DNA of 21,843 bases from CAZEVI01 sp964515615 (GTDB lineage: Bacteria; Patescibacteriota; UBA1384; XYA2-FULL-43-10; CAINNR01). Shown piece by piece: positions 6,669 through 14,304 of this stretch (position 1 is its first letter; the number at the start of each line of letters is the position of its first letter). The notes under the pieces are model-generated. The model was not told where the DNA came from and ran no database searches. It saw only the letters and a program-made list of their open reading frames with translations. The DNA lies in the NCBI GenBank assembly GCA_964515615.1, contig CAZEVI010000010.1, positions 1 through 21,843 of the forward strand, read 5' to 3'. Position numbers and translations under genes: made by a program.

Positions 6669-6704
6669 CCACTTATTAAATATTAGGGAAAGGAAAGTAA
6701 AAAA

Positions 6705-7301
6705 ATGAGAGACGAACAAAAAGAGATTATTAAGCTAACAACCGCGAAATTTGCAGTCGGTTTTTTTGAAATTACGATGTCTCCTTTTTTCAAGGCTAGT
6801 AATATTTACAAACAATCGACAAAAAAACTACTCGAACAAAGCCGATATGATCGGGAAGAAATTAACCAAAGAATTTCCTATCTAAAACGAATGGGATATA
6901 TCCGATCCTTTATCGAGAAAAAAGAGCGATATTTAGAATTGACACCCAAGGGAATTAAAAAAATAGCAAAATGGCAGTACGAATCACTAAATATAGAGGA
7001 ACCAAGCATTTGGGATGGTAAATGGCGAGTAGTAATTTTTGATATCCCGGAAAAACTACGCGGATTTCGCGATGCATTAAGATTCAAGTTATATGAATTA
7101 AATTTTTATCAAATTCAAAAAAGCGTTTATGTTTTTCCTTTTCCTTGCACCGAAGAAATCAAATTTATAACTCAAAAATTCGGTATTTCCAAGGATGTAA
7201 CAATAATGATTTCGGAGATAATACAGGGAGAAGAAAAAATGATCGACTACTTTCTTAAAAAGAAAATCTTGGCAAAAAAAATATTGGCCATTTCAAGCTA
7301 A
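6705..7301 (+). CDS. PaaX-like transcriptional regulator with winged helix and Cas2-like domain
   Basis: This 198-residue protein has an N-terminal winged-helix DNA-binding region (about 35-92, with YDREEINQRISYLKRMGYI as recognition part and YLELTPKGIKKI as wing). The central domain (about 104-175) opens with WDGKWRVVIFDIPEKLRG. This is the PaaX_M / Cas2-like ferredoxin fold; Asp113 lies where Cas2 carries its conserved acidic residue. The C-terminal PaaX domain of the full-length family (about 300 residues) is missing. Such short forms are common in Patescibacteria and are often mislabelled Cas2. No Cas gene, CRISPR array or phenylacetate gene is present. It is the only clear plus-strand gene in the window, preceded by GGAAAGGAAAG as ribosome-binding site, and is flanked by related palindromes. 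It probably represses itself and perhaps the divergent gene at 6067-6357. Confidence 0.85.
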   Translation: MRDEQKEIIKLTTAKFAVGFFEITMSPFFKASNIYKQSTKKLLEQSRYDREEINQRISYLKRMGYIRSFIEKKERYLELTPKGIKKIAKWQYESLNIEEPSIWDGKWRVVIFDIPEKLRGFRDALRFKLYELNFYQIQKSVYVFPFPCTEEIKFITQKFGISKDVTIMISEIIQGEEKMIDYFLKKKILAKKILAISS

Positions 7302-7350
7302 AAAATAACTTGTAAACACTATTCGATCGAACAGTATTTACAAGTTTTGA
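7301..7350. terminator. 40-bp near-perfect palindrome between convergent genes, likely bidirectional terminator
   Basis: The dyad spans 7307-7346 (18 of 20 pairs) and is centred at TTCGATCGAA. On the minus strand (queA side) the hairpin is followed by ATTTTTT, a good intrinsic terminator. On the plus strand (PaaX side) it is followed by a short TTTT. Core and arms (GTAAA...TTTAC around TTCGATCGAA) resemble the palindrome at 6625-6668, so it may also bind the same protein. Confidence 0.65.
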
Positions 7351-7398
7351 GTAATTTCGAGTAATAATACTAATAATGATATTACCGATAATAAAGTA

Positions 7399-8445
7399 TT
7401 AGATTAATAACATGACATCACCAAATGAATAAAAACGGTATTTTTCATTGATCGCATATTTATAGATTTCCAATAATTTTTCTCGGCCATCAAAATTGGT
7501 TTTTGACTCAATGAAAGCGGCTACCAGCATCATTAGACTCGACTTTGGCAAATGAAAATTTGTAATTAATGAATCAACTACTCGAAATTTATCTCCCGGT
7601 TGAATGAAAATATCCGTTTTGCCGGAAAAGCTTTTTTCAGATGAAATTTCTGATGACGCTGATTCTAAAGATCGAGCGACTGTTGTTCCAACGGCAAATA
7701 TTCGTCCGCCAGATTTTTTTGTCGTTAATATTTTTTTTGTAGTTTCCAACGGAATAGAATATACTTCTGAGTGCAACTTTTTTGCTTTTACCTCATTTTC
7801 GTCAATTGGAAAAAAAGTTCCCAAACCAACATGTAAATCAACAGTTGCAAATTGAATCCCAGATGATTTTAGTTTTCCAATTAACTCACTGGTAAAATGC
7901 AATCCGGCAGTTGGTGCAGCCACCGAACCAAAATTTTCAGCAAACACCGTTTGATATTTACTTTTTAATTCTCTCTCGGAGAGCTCTAAATTCTTGATAT
8001 ATGGTGGAATTGGTGTTTTGCCGATTTTATTGACTATCTGCCAAAAAACATTTCCAGAGAGATTGAATTTTAAGACACCATTTTTCCCATCTTTTTTAAC
8101 AACTTCGGCTTGAAGGCTTTGACTGAAAAAAATCTTTTCGCTAAGTCGAATTTTTCCACCAATCATTACTTCCCAAAGACCGTTCTTTTCCTCAAGCAAC
8201 AGAATTTCAATCTTTCCCCCGGAAGTCTTTTTACCAAATAATCTGGCCGGTATTACTTTTGAATTGTTCAAAACCAATAAATCTCCCTGTTGCAAAAAAT
8301 TTCCTAATTCGAAAAAATTAAAATTTTCTAGAGAATTTTTTTGACAATTGTAAACTAAAAGCCGCGACGCAGATCGCGGACTGGCCGGTTGGTTGGCGAT
8401 TAGTTCTTTGGGCAGATGGTAATTAAATTTCTCTATCTCGATCAT
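7399..8445 (-). CDS. queA: S-adenosylmethionine:tRNA ribosyltransferase-isomerase
   Basis: QueA transfers and isomerises the ribosyl part of SAM onto preQ1-modified tRNA, giving epoxyqueuosine. The 348-residue protein is full length and carries the family signatures LLVLNNSKVIPARL (56-69), GSVAAPTAGLHFT (173-185), VDLHVGLGTFFPI (202-214), GTTVARSLES (253-262), TNFHLPKSSLMMLV (295-308) and the C-terminal YRFYSFGDVMLL. Its start overlaps the end of the preceding PH-domain gene by 23 nt. queH, which removes the epoxide in the next step, lies about 1.1 kb upstream in the same direction. tgt is not in the window. Confidence 0.97.
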   Translation of the reverse strand: MIEIEKFNYHLPKELIANQPASPRSASRLLVYNCQKNSLENFNFFELGNFLQQGDLLVLNNSKVIPARLFGKKTSGGKIEILLLEEKNGLWEVMIGGKIRLSEKIFFSQSLQAEVVKKDGKNGVLKFNLSGNVFWQIVNKIGKTPIPPYIKNLELSERELKSKYQTVFAENFGSVAAPTAGLHFTSELIGKLKSSGIQFATVDLHVGLGTFFPIDENEVKAKKLHSEVYSIPLETTKKILTTKKSGGRIFAVGTTVARSLESASSEISSEKSFSGKTDIFIQPGDKFRVVDSLITNFHLPKSSLMMLVAAFIESKTNFDGREKLLEIYKYAINEKYRFYSFGDVMLLI

Positions 8446-9316
8446 CTAACGAAATTTCCTTTCCTTCGGGCAATTCATTCAGGCCGCTATCATCGCTAGA
8501 ACGAGAATTAGAACTCTCTGTATTTTTTTGCCCCTCAGGTAGATTATCAAATGATATTTCTTCATTCGACTGATTATTAACGTTTTCACTTTGATTCGGA
8601 GTTTTTTGCTCGTTGCTATCTAAAAATCCGGTTCCATTTTCACTAATTCCGGAATTTCTAGTACTTCCTTCCGTAAACTCCGACAAACCAATCTCCTCGT
8701 CGCTTTGTTTTTTGTTATTTGATTGATAGAAATCCTCGGGACGATAATCGTCAATCTCTTTTTCACCGCCATAAAATCGCGGTTCATATTCCGACTCAAT
8801 TTGCGCCTCATGCAATTCAATTATCTTTTTGGCCAAAGTGTATGGATGCGGTACGTCTTCAAAAATAAAATTTTCTCGTTCACCAGCGGTTTGAATATAA
8901 ACATCACCGAAATGCATTATTGTTTGAAAAAAACCATCAACCTTGGCTTCGACATCTTGTACTTGATGTAAATGAAGTTCGGAAATCTCACGCCGAAAAA
9001 ACCCATTTTGACTAATATCGACAATTCTGCGATTTGTTACGATATATACATCCAAATAGTAATTGATAAAACCGTAAAGAAAAAGCCCATAAACAGCAAG
9101 CAGATAAATTCCACCCAGAACAATAATAAAATTACCAACAGAACTGGAAAAAACAGTTGGGTTGACAATCCAATAAATCACCAACAACGGAACTGGGGAC
9201 AGTAAAACGACGATTAAAGAAATAATCACAGCAAATACGAGCCAATGTCGTCTAACAAGCAAAAAAATTCTCTCTCCGCTGGTTTGGGTTGGGAAATATT
9301 TACCGGAAATTGGCAT
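8423..9316 (-). CDS. Membrane protein with bacterial PH-like (bPH2/YdbS-type) domain and acidic repeat tail
   Basis: From the ATG at 9316 (297 residues) there are two membrane helices (about 24-48 and 62-86), followed at once by a bacterial PH-like domain (about 88-170). The PH-like domain is recognised by DVYIVTNRRIVDIS, LHLHQVQDVEAK and GDVYIQTAG, and faces the cytoplasm. The last 125 residues are hydrophilic, rich in Ser, Asn, Glu and Asp. They contain three imperfect repeats of a LPEG-like unit: GLSEFTEG (210-217), SFDNLPEG (255-262) and GLNELPEG (278-285). Function is unknown. A TTG start at 9355 would add 13 residues and overlap the previous gene. The start is uncertain, since neither candidate has a convincing Shine-Dalgarno. 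Confidence 0.8.
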   Translation of the reverse strand: MPISGKYFPTQTSGERIFLLVRRHWLVFAVIISLIVVLLSPVPLLVIYWIVNPTVFSSSVGNFIIVLGGIYLLAVYGLFLYGFINYYLDVYIVTNRRIVDISQNGFFRREISELHLHQVQDVEAKVDGFFQTIMHFGDVYIQTAGERENFIFEDVPHPYTLAKKIIELHEAQIESEYEPRFYGGEKEIDDYRPEDFYQSNNKKQSDEEIGLSEFTEGSTRNSGISENGTGFLDSNEQKTPNQSENVNNQSNEEISFDNLPEGQKNTESSNSRSSDDSGLNELPEGKEISLDDRDREI

Positions 9317-9336
9317 ATTAATATACTTAAAATTAT

Positions 9337-9540
9337 TTATAATGCTGAAGGCCAAGACCTAAAACTCATTATTGTCAGTGTTAAAATTATTGTCGTTATC
9401 GAAACTGCAACATAGAGAAAAATTACCGGTTTTGTTAAATCGCCAACATAACCAAAACGCCACAAATGATATATACCGGAAGCGCTAAAAGCCGCAAAAA
9501 TTAACAAAGAAATAAAATAGCAAATTAGTAAAAATATCAT
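9337..9540 (-). CDS. Small membrane protein with two helices
   Basis: This is a 67-residue protein (from the ATG at 9540) with two hydrophobic helices (about 2-24 and 38-60) joined by a short loop (HLWRFGYVGDLTKP). The ATG lies one base after the queH stop codon, so translation is probably coupled to queH. A start at 9561 would overlap queH by 20 nt. I recognise no family; several Patescibacteria gene neighbourhoods carry such small membrane proteins of unknown role. Confidence 0.6.
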   Translation of the reverse strand: MIFLLICYFISLLIFAAFSASGIYHLWRFGYVGDLTKPVIFLYVAVSITTIILTLTIMSFRSWPSAL

Positions 9541-9541
9541 T

Positions 9542-10114
9542 TTATTCCAACATCCTTTCATTTATGGAAAAAGTACAACCGCAGTGTGATGGTATCATAT
9601 ATCGATGCGAACGTGAATAATTTCTCCCTTGCCAATAACCTTTGCGAAAATCGTCATAGATAAATTCCAAATTATCCTCTTTGGCGATTTGGCTGGCAAT
9701 GTAATCAATAAATTCATGATCTTGATATGGCGATGTTAAAAGAGTTGTCGAAAAATACTTCAATCGTTTCTTTTTTGCCTGTTCGGCAGTTTTGCCAATT
9801 TTCAGCTCATAACAAAATTCGCAGCGTTTTCTTCGAAAACGATTTTTGTCGTTAATGTATTTTAATGATTTCGGATCTTGCCATAACTTGATCGGCCGAA
9901 AAAATTCCTCTTCGTTATATTCTGGAATAATAATCTCCAATTGATTATTTTGACAATATTCTTCTACATCCTTTAATCGATTCAGATATTCGGTTTTCCC
10001 TTGAATAGACGGGTTGTAATAAAAAACCACCGGCAGAAAATCCTTTTCGGCCATTTTTTTATGAACATAAGAGAGACAAGATACACAACAAGTATGGAGT
10101 AGCAATTTTTTCAT
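9542..10114 (-). CDS. queH: Epoxyqueuosine reductase QueH
   Basis: QueH reduces epoxyqueuosine to queuosine in tRNA, the last step of queuosine synthesis, replacing the unrelated QueG. The 190-residue protein (former DUF208) has the N-terminal HTCCVSC (7-13) with adjacent Cys9-Cys10, the RCEFCYELK pair (Cys98, Cys101), the TTLLTSPYQ motif and the C-terminal YSRSHRYMIPSHCGC (166-180). The cysteine pattern matches the iron-sulfur and metal sites described for the family. No Shine-Dalgarno is visible before the ATG. It is encoded on the same strand as queA, with two membrane-protein genes between them. Confidence 0.96.
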   Translation of the reverse strand: MKKLLLHTCCVSCLSYVHKKMAEKDFLPVVFYYNPSIQGKTEYLNRLKDVEEYCQNNQLEIIIPEYNEEEFFRPIKLWQDPKSLKYINDKNRFRRKRCEFCYELKIGKTAEQAKKKRLKYFSTTLLTSPYQDHEFIDYIASQIAKEDNLEFIYDDFRKGYWQGRNYSRSHRYMIPSHCGCTFSINERMLE

Positions 10115-10127
10115 AATGAGAGAAATA

Positions 10128-10252
10128 AAATTCTAAATCCTAATATCGAAATATTAGACAATTTCAAAAATTCAAATTTTCCAATGTTTAAAATATTTGA
10201 GCATTCGATCATTTGGATTTGTTTAGAATTTAGAGTTTAGATATTAGATTTT
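10128..10252. repeat. Long imperfect inverted repeat between ruvB and queH
   Basis: The gap is made of AT-rich words in mirrored arrangement: TTCTAAATCCTAATATC at the left and its near complement (GATATTAGATTT, TTTAGAATTTAGAG) at the right. The inner part includes CAAATTTTCCAATGTTTAAAATATTTGAGCATTC broken across the loop. It could fold into a long hairpin in RNA. Similar AT-rich TCTAAAT/ATTTAGA hairpins recur between genes in Patescibacteria as I know them, so this is probably a dispersed repeat and not a gene. Confidence 0.5.
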
Positions 10253-11276
10253 ACAAAAGTTTTTGTTTGCCATCTGAAACTTTTGTTTTGTTTAAATGTT
10301 GATACGCCCCAGCGGTCGCAATTCGTCCACGCGGGGTTCGATCGATGAAACCAAGACGCAAAAGATATGGTTCAATTACATCTTCAATTGTGTCGCGATC
10401 CTCCGAAGTTGCGGCGGCTAACGCATCGAGACCAACCGGCCCGCCACTAAATTTATCGATAATGGTTTCCAAAATCATTCGATCAGTTCGGTCAAGACCG
10501 AGTTGGTCAATATCTAGCAATTGCAAAGCCAATTCAGCAATTTCCGCATCAATTTCACCCTGATGTTTGACCTCAGCAAAATCACGAACTCTTTTTAGAA
10601 TCCGATTTGCAACTCGAGGAGTTTTACGCGCCCGTTTGGAAATCTCTTTTAAGCCATTATTTTTATGTTTAATATTTAAAATTTTTGCCGATCGTTTAAT
10701 AATATCTTCGAGTTCCTCGTTGCTGTAAAAATCAAGCCGGAAAATGTTTCCAAAACGATCACGAAGTGGTGATGACAGAGAGCCAATTTTTGTTGTTGCT
10801 CCGATTAATGTAAACTTGGGGACATCCAGCCGCAATGTTTTTGCTGACGGACCCTTACCTAAAACCATGTCAATACAGTAATCCTCCATTGCCGGGTAGA
10901 GAACCTCTTCAATATTTCGATTTAAGCGATGAATTTCATCGATAAATAAAATGTCGCCATCATTTAGGCTGGTTAAAATTGATGCCAAATCACCAGCTCG
11001 CTCGATTGCCGTTCCAGAAGTTACTCGAATATTTGATCCCATTTCGTTAGCGATAATGTGAGCCAGAGTCGTTTTTCCCAAACCCGGCGGACCGTACAAA
11101 AGTATATGTTCAATTGATTCGTTCCGTTTTTTGGCAGCAGAGATAAAAATACTCAAATTTTCTTTGATTGAATTTTGTCCAACATAATCGCCAAGTTTTT
11201 TTGGTCGCAAAGAATTATCGAGTTCTAAATCTTCCTCGACAATTTCAGTGTTGATGATATTTTTTTCGCTGTCCAT
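10251..11276 (-). CDS. ruvB: Holliday junction branch migration helicase RuvB
   Basis: RuvB is the AAA+ motor that drives branch migration with RuvA. The 341-residue protein has normal length and order: Walker A GPPGLGKT (62-69), Walker B FIDEIH (111-116), sensor 1 GATTKIG (159-165), arginine-finger region SPLRDRFG (169-176), and the winged-helix C-terminus ending at RTPRGRIAT (313-321). The stop is TAA. It follows ruvA after a 107-bp gap that holds a hairpin, and precedes queH and queA. Confidence 0.98.
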   Translation of the reverse strand: MDSEKNIINTEIVEEDLELDNSLRPKKLGDYVGQNSIKENLSIFISAAKKRNESIEHILLYGPPGLGKTTLAHIIANEMGSNIRVTSGTAIERAGDLASILTSLNDGDILFIDEIHRLNRNIEEVLYPAMEDYCIDMVLGKGPSAKTLRLDVPKFTLIGATTKIGSLSSPLRDRFGNIFRLDFYSNEELEDIIKRSAKILNIKHKNNGLKEISKRARKTPRVANRILKRVRDFAEVKHQGEIDAEIAELALQLLDIDQLGLDRTDRMILETIIDKFSGGPVGLDALAAATSEDRDTIEDVIEPYLLRLGFIDRTPRGRIATAGAYQHLNKTKVSDGKQKLL

Positions 11277-11307
11277 AATAATGTAGTGTCTTGCCAGAGA
11301 TTTTTGC

Positions 11308-11356
11308 CACAGATTAGAACCGATACAAATTTTGGATTGATTTGTGCTTATCTGTG
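11308..11356. repeat. Inverted repeat between ruvA and ruvB
   Basis: CCACAGATTAGAACCGATACAAAT and, inverted, ATTTGTGCTTATCTGTGG form an imperfect stem of about 17 bp with a short loop. It could weakly terminate or process the ruvA-ruvB message, or be a dispersed palindromic repeat. No strong T-run follows on either strand. Confidence 0.45.
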
Positions 11357-11383
11357 GAATAGATCAGCGGCTGTACACTTCCG

Positions 11384-11953
11384 TTAATTTTTTGCCAAGT
11401 CCTTAAGACACCAGCGGATTTTTTCCTCCGATGATTTCAGTTCGGCCGGAATCTTGCCGATTATTTTATCGATTTCTTGTTTTTTGTATCCCAAAGCTTC
11501 CAATCCGTCATAAACGTCTTGATGAGCAGTGCCACCAATATTGCCGGTATATTTTAGATTTGAGATTTTTGATTTTAAATCGAGTATTATTTTAATTGCG
11601 ACTTTTTTGCCAATTCCTGAAGCCGATTGAAAAAAGTTTGAATCTTCGGAAATTATTGCATCAATAATTTTTTCGGAAGGTGCCATCCCAATTATTGTCA
11701 TTGCCGCTTTTGGCCCAACACCATTGACTGATAATAATTTTTCAAATAATTCCAACTCTCCGAATTTTTCAAAACCGTAGAGATCAGAGACATCTTCTTT
11801 TATATGATGATGTATGAAAAGTTCATACTCATTTTTATCCTCTAAAAAGTTAATTTGCGGTGAAACCGCAACTTTGTATCCAACACCAGAAACCTCCAAA
11901 ATAATGAAACCCGGCCGCGAAATTATAATTTTACCTTTTAAATAAGCGATCAT
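11384..11953 (-). CDS. ruvA: Holliday junction DNA-binding subunit RuvA
   Basis: RuvA binds four-way junctions and loads RuvB. The 189-residue protein has an N-terminal OB domain (1-62, starting MIAYLKGKI), two helix-hairpin-helix motifs (LLSVNGVGPKAAMTII, 73-88; SGIGKKVAIKIILDL, 112-126) and the C-terminal RuvB-binding domain III (about 143-189, LEALGYKKQEIDKII). Its ATG overlaps the TGA of the phosphohexomutase gene (ATGA overlap), so translation is coupled to the glycan cassette. Confidence 0.97.
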   Translation of the reverse strand: MIAYLKGKIIISRPGFIILEVSGVGYKVAVSPQINFLEDKNEYELFIHHHIKEDVSDLYGFEKFGELELFEKLLSVNGVGPKAAMTIIGMAPSEKIIDAIISEDSNFFQSASGIGKKVAIKIILDLKSKISNLKYTGNIGGTAHQDVYDGLEALGYKKQEIDKIIGKIPAELKSSEEKIRWCLKDLAKN

Positions 11954-13281
11954 ATTATGTTTTTAAGCAATTCTTGTTTTTTATCATCTAACATATTTTC
12001 ATTACCAGCCTCAATATTTAAGCGAACAACCGGCTCAGTATTGGATGATCGCAAATTGAACCACCAATCTGGATATTCAATTGTAACACCATCTATTTTA
12101 TTAATCTTACCATCAAAATATTTTTCTTTTAATTTTTCAATTACCACTTTCGGGTTTTCTACCGTCAAATTTATCTCCCCCGACAAAAAATAGCCCCTTT
12201 GGTATTTGTTGATAAACTCTGACAATTTTTTCCCAGTTTTATTCAGCCAATACAATACCTTTAGCGCCGAAAATAGCCCGTCATCCAAACAATAATTTTC
12301 TTGGTACATAAAATGGCCGGACATTTCAGCCCCAATCAGCCCACCGTTATTGATTAGTTCTTTTTTGTAAAATGGATTTCCAACTCTCGTTTTAACCGGA
12401 ATCCCGCCCGCAGCAGTAATCGCTTTCTCAACACCTTTTGAAAAACGAAGGTCATAGTAAACTCGCTCACCGGAATGTTTTTTCAATTCTTCTGTCGCTA
12501 TTGCTGCCAACAAAAAACCAACATTAACAGCGTCGCCGTTTTCATCAATAAAAAAGGCTCGGTCGGCATCACCATCGAAGGCAATTCCCAAATCTGCATT
12601 TGATAATTTAACTTTGGCAATTATATCGGCGAGATTTTTTTCCTCTGCCGGATTTGCCGGATGATTCGGATAATCCCCATCCGGTTCCGGATAAAGCCAA
12701 ATAATATCTATCCCCAATTTCTCAAAAACTGGTTTTGCAGAAACAGCTCCGACTCCATTGCCACAATCAATAATAATTTTACCGATTTTAATTTTAGAAA
12801 AAAATTTTAGCAGATGATTAATGTAGTCGGGCAAAATATTATACTTTTCAATTTTTTTCTTCGAGTCAACAAGATTAAAATTATCGGCCAAAACTAACTC
12901 TTTAATCTCCAATATCCCACCATCTTTCATAAACTGAATTGCTTTTTCCCCTATTAGTTTAATACCATTAAACTCCGGCGGGTTGTGGCTGGCAGTAATC
13001 ATCATCCCACCGGAAAAACCTTTATCAGCAACAGCAAAATTTAACATTGGCGTTGTGCAAAGCCCCAAATCATAAACTTTGTACCCAACGGAGTTAACGC
13101 CGTCAGCTAATTTAGCAAACAGAGAATCGGAAGAATTTCGCATATCGCGGCCAACCACAACATCGCCAGCAATGTAAGTTGCAAATGCTTGCCCAATTTT
13201 GTAAGCGGCTTCCTCATTAATCTCATCAGGATAAACCCCTCGAATGTCGTAAGTTTTAAAAATTGTTGGGTCAATTTTCAT
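11950..13281 (-). CDS. Phosphomannomutase/phosphoglucomutase (alpha-D-phosphohexomutase)
   Basis: This enzyme interconverts hexose-6-phosphate and hexose-1-phosphate to supply nucleotide-sugar synthesis. The 443-residue protein has all four active-site loops: TASHNPPEFNG (96-106, phosphoserine Ser98), DGDADR (236-241, metal site), GAEMSGH (317-323, the sugar-specificity loop typical of PMM/PGM and not of glucosamine mutase) and RSSNTEP (411-417, phosphate loop). The start at 13281 was chosen because GGAGG lies 5 nt before it; a GTG at 13293 and an ATG at 13284 are less well placed. It is the last gene of the glycan cassette and ends in TGA overlapping ruvA. Confidence 0.95.
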   Translation of the reverse strand: MKIDPTIFKTYDIRGVYPDEINEEAAYKIGQAFATYIAGDVVVGRDMRNSSDSLFAKLADGVNSVGYKVYDLGLCTTPMLNFAVADKGFSGGMMITASHNPPEFNGIKLIGEKAIQFMKDGGILEIKELVLADNFNLVDSKKKIEKYNILPDYINHLLKFFSKIKIGKIIIDCGNGVGAVSAKPVFEKLGIDIIWLYPEPDGDYPNHPANPAEEKNLADIIAKVKLSNADLGIAFDGDADRAFFIDENGDAVNVGFLLAAIATEELKKHSGERVYYDLRFSKGVEKAITAAGGIPVKTRVGNPFYKKELINNGGLIGAEMSGHFMYQENYCLDDGLFSALKVLYWLNKTGKKLSEFINKYQRGYFLSGEINLTVENPKVVIEKLKEKYFDGKINKIDGVTIEYPDWWFNLRSSNTEPVVRLNIEAGNENMLDDKKQELLKNII

Positions 13282-13292
13282 CATTTCCTCCA

Positions 13293-14261
13293 CTACTTAA
13301 CTTTCATAATTGATTCAAATGATTCACCAGCAGCGACCAAATACTTCACCCACTTATGAGTTTTTAAATATCTTTCAATTGACATTTTTTTCTTATCAGA
13401 ACCGGTATCAAACGGCAAACGATACATGGTAGATAATATGCGAATCAAGCTTATGCGAAATTGTGTTCTGCCGCCATCACTTGTAATTATTTTTTTAATC
13501 AAATAATCTTGCCAGTTTCTATAGCACCACAAGAATAACCAGAGAAACGCAATATCAATTGTATAATTATCAAACGCGAAATGTTCAAAATCAGCAAATA
13601 CTAACTGGTTGTCGTCTCTGCATATGATGTTGGCTGGGTGCAAATCATTTGTAACAGCTCAAATGTTGCTTTTGTCATAATATTTAGCTTTGTTTCGTAA
13701 ACAAAAATCTTTATGTTTGCTAAAATCAATACCAGTTTTTCCTGAAAGTTTTTCAAAATCAATCTCTTGGACAAAACGACACATAAAATCTTTTTTTTCT
13801 ACCCCCAATTTGCGAAAATCAGTGTCTAGGGTATATATGGCTTCAATATTTTCAATTATCTGATCCATTAAATTTTTGCGCGAAAGAAGGAAGTTGCGGC
13901 GAATTATGTCATAACCAAAGTTCATCCCCTTCGGTCGATATAATGCCAAAGATTGCCCCGGATAATATTTTCTGATTATCCAAAAATAATCATTATTCTC
14001 CCCTGAACTGAGAATATCAACTTTAACGAACAATGGTTTTTTTAAATCTTTGTTATGTTTTTCCAAAATTTTATCCACTAAAAGTTCCTTTTTAAATCTG
14101 GAAAATTTGTAATTATTTTTCTTGGTCGTAATTTTCAGTAACACCTCTCTGCCTTTTATAAAACCAACAAAAATGTAATGACCCACACTGTCATCATCAT
14201 CAAGTTTTCTAGCGATTTGGAAATCTAAATCTTTGATAATCTTCTCAATTTTGTTTGTCAT
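13293..14261 (-). pseudogene. Aminoglycoside phosphotransferase/choline-kinase-like protein, interrupted by in-frame TGA
   Basis: Two segments in one frame (14261-13662 and 13658-13293) are separated by a single TGA at 13659-13661. Read through, they give a 322-residue kinase-like protein. The N-lobe carries YIFVGFIKGREVLLKITTKK, with the expected ATP-binding lysine. The catalytic loop NDLHPANII (205-213) follows only four codons after the TGA, then FADFEHFAF (Asp224) is the DFG-like metal site. The stop therefore removes the whole active site. TGA ends yebC, the mutase and the GT2 gene properly, so it is a real stop here. A TGG-to-TGA change (Trp) is the simplest cause. In this setting the intact gene would probably phosphorylate a sugar or glycan precursor, which is inference. 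Confidence 0.8.
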
Positions 14262-14304
14262 ATTTTTCTAGATTACTAATTTAGCAATTCTTGCATGTAA
14301 AATA

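Larger units (their letters stand above)
6358..6704. promoter_or_regulatory. Divergent control region between the small hypothetical gene and the PaaX-like gene
   Basis: This 347-bp region has no full-length gene. From left to right it holds the leader ORF (6385-6423) and a left-facing promoter-like segment with five AGT triplets. In that segment the minus-strand -35 is ATGACT (6520-6525), and the -10 is probably GATAGT (6495-6500) at the long spacing of 19 bp. An AT-rich spacer, a right-facing extended -10 and a 44-bp palindrome complete it. The part from about 6495 resembles the region at 330-550. Confidence 0.6.

Noticed and set aside
6705..7301. CRISPR-associated Cas2
   Set aside because: The Cas2-like fold is present, but there is an N-terminal winged helix, and no repeat-spacer array, Cas1 or other Cas gene is in the window. 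The PaaX-like regulator call fits better.
13293..14261. Use of TGA as a sense codon (Gly code) or selenocysteine
   Set aside because: yebC, the phosphohexomutase gene and the GT2 gene end in TGA at expected family end points, and no other conserved gene here has an internal TGA. A selenocysteine before a kinase catalytic loop has no precedent I know of.
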